Source: Burkholderia pseudomultivorans
Lineage (GTDB): Bacteria > Pseudomonadota > Gammaproteobacteria > Burkholderiales > Burkholderiaceae
NCBI RefSeq assembly: GCF_902499075.1
Contig: NZ_CABVPP010000002.1
Span: 180,390 to 244,389, forward strand
Reading direction: 5' to 3'
Length of the DNA stretch: 64,000 bases
A program made the translations under genes and the position numbers. Below, one piece after another: positions 63,924 to 64,000 of this stretch. Below the pieces are notes generated by a model that saw only the letters and a program-made list of their open reading frames with translations, was not told where the DNA came from and did no database searches. Position 1 is the stretch's first letter, and each line of letters begins with the position of its first letter.

Positions 63924-64000
63924 TGGCGGAGCGGACGGGACTCGAACCCGCGACCCCCGGCGTGACAGGCCGGTATTCTAACCGACTGAACTACCGCTCC
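63924..64000 (-). tRNA. tRNA-Asp (anticodon GTC)
   Basis: 77 bases including an encoded CCA end. Read on the minus strand it begins GGAGCGGTAGTTCAGTCGGT and ends CCGTCCGCTCCGCCA; the acceptor stem GGAGCGG/CCGCTCC pairs perfectly with discriminator G. The anticodon arm is CCGGC CTGTCAC GCCGG, giving GTC for aspartate. The T loop TTCGAGT is canonical. Its 5' end coincides with the window edge, so its promoter is not visible. Confidence 0.97.

Noticed and set aside
63924-64000. Integration site (att) of a genomic island at tRNA-Asp
   Set aside because: tRNA genes are favoured targets, but no integrase and no duplicated 3' end occur within the window; sequence beyond the edge is not visible.

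Overview
The window is a stretch of core chromosome from a high-GC (about two-thirds G+C) betaproteobacterium. Protein sequences and gene order point to Burkholderia, most likely the B. cepacia complex: ppsA/ppsR divergent, then rpsB-tsf-pyrH-frr-uppS-cdsA-dxr-rseP-bamA-ompH-lpxD-fabZ-lpxA-lpxB-rnhB-trmH, the dap cluster, and aceA...aceB. I see no insertion sequence, integrase, CRISPR array, phage module or region of deviant codon use. Nearly every gene is a housekeeping gene of normal length. I did not find a convincing new multi-gene system; the unusual signals are small (hairpin clusters, leader RNAs, coding tandem repeats).

Layout. 1-4600: SPFH and NfeD membrane proteins, then PEP synthase (ppsA) facing its regulator ppsR. 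4689-20371 (minus strand): a long run for translation (rpsB, tsf, frr), UMP kinase, undecaprenyl-PP, CDP-diacylglycerol and isoprenoid precursor synthesis (uppS, cdsA, dxr), outer-membrane assembly (rseP, bamA, ompH/skp) and lipid A synthesis (lpxD, fabZ, lpxA, lpxB), ending in rnhB and an rRNA/tRNA 2'-O-methyltransferase, with ATGA overlaps at its end. 20749-26142 (plus): map, glnD and a repeat-rich rluB. 26208-34983 (minus): def, ligA, a ZipA-like division protein, smc and an EamA exporter. 35156-41322 (plus): dapC, dapD, a Spx/ArsC-fold protein, dapE, prmB and a cardiolipin synthase. 41368-49357: glutathione peroxidase, a YheS-type ABC-F ATPase, a small orphan, radA, alr, lplT, thiD. 49388-52719 (minus): an overlapping tsaB-rimI-udg-DUF1853 unit. 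52876-55039 (plus): acyl-CoA-binding protein and a DEAD-box helicase with a structured leader. 55417-61006: glyoxylate bypass genes aceA and aceB, separated by uspA, a LysR regulator and a haloacid dehalogenase. 61157-64000: gamma-glutamylcyclotransferase-like protein, RraA-like protein, AraC regulator, GNAT acetyltransferase and tRNA-Asp at the edge.

The genes form clear pathway groups. The envelope block supplies lipid carriers, phospholipid precursors, lipid A and the machinery inserting outer-membrane proteins. The dap block makes meso-diaminopimelate and lysine. aceA/aceB with ppsA/ppsR support growth on acetate or fatty acids and gluconeogenesis. Start codons were chosen from family alignments held in memory, ribosome-binding sites and overlaps with neighbours; where two starts compete, this is stated.
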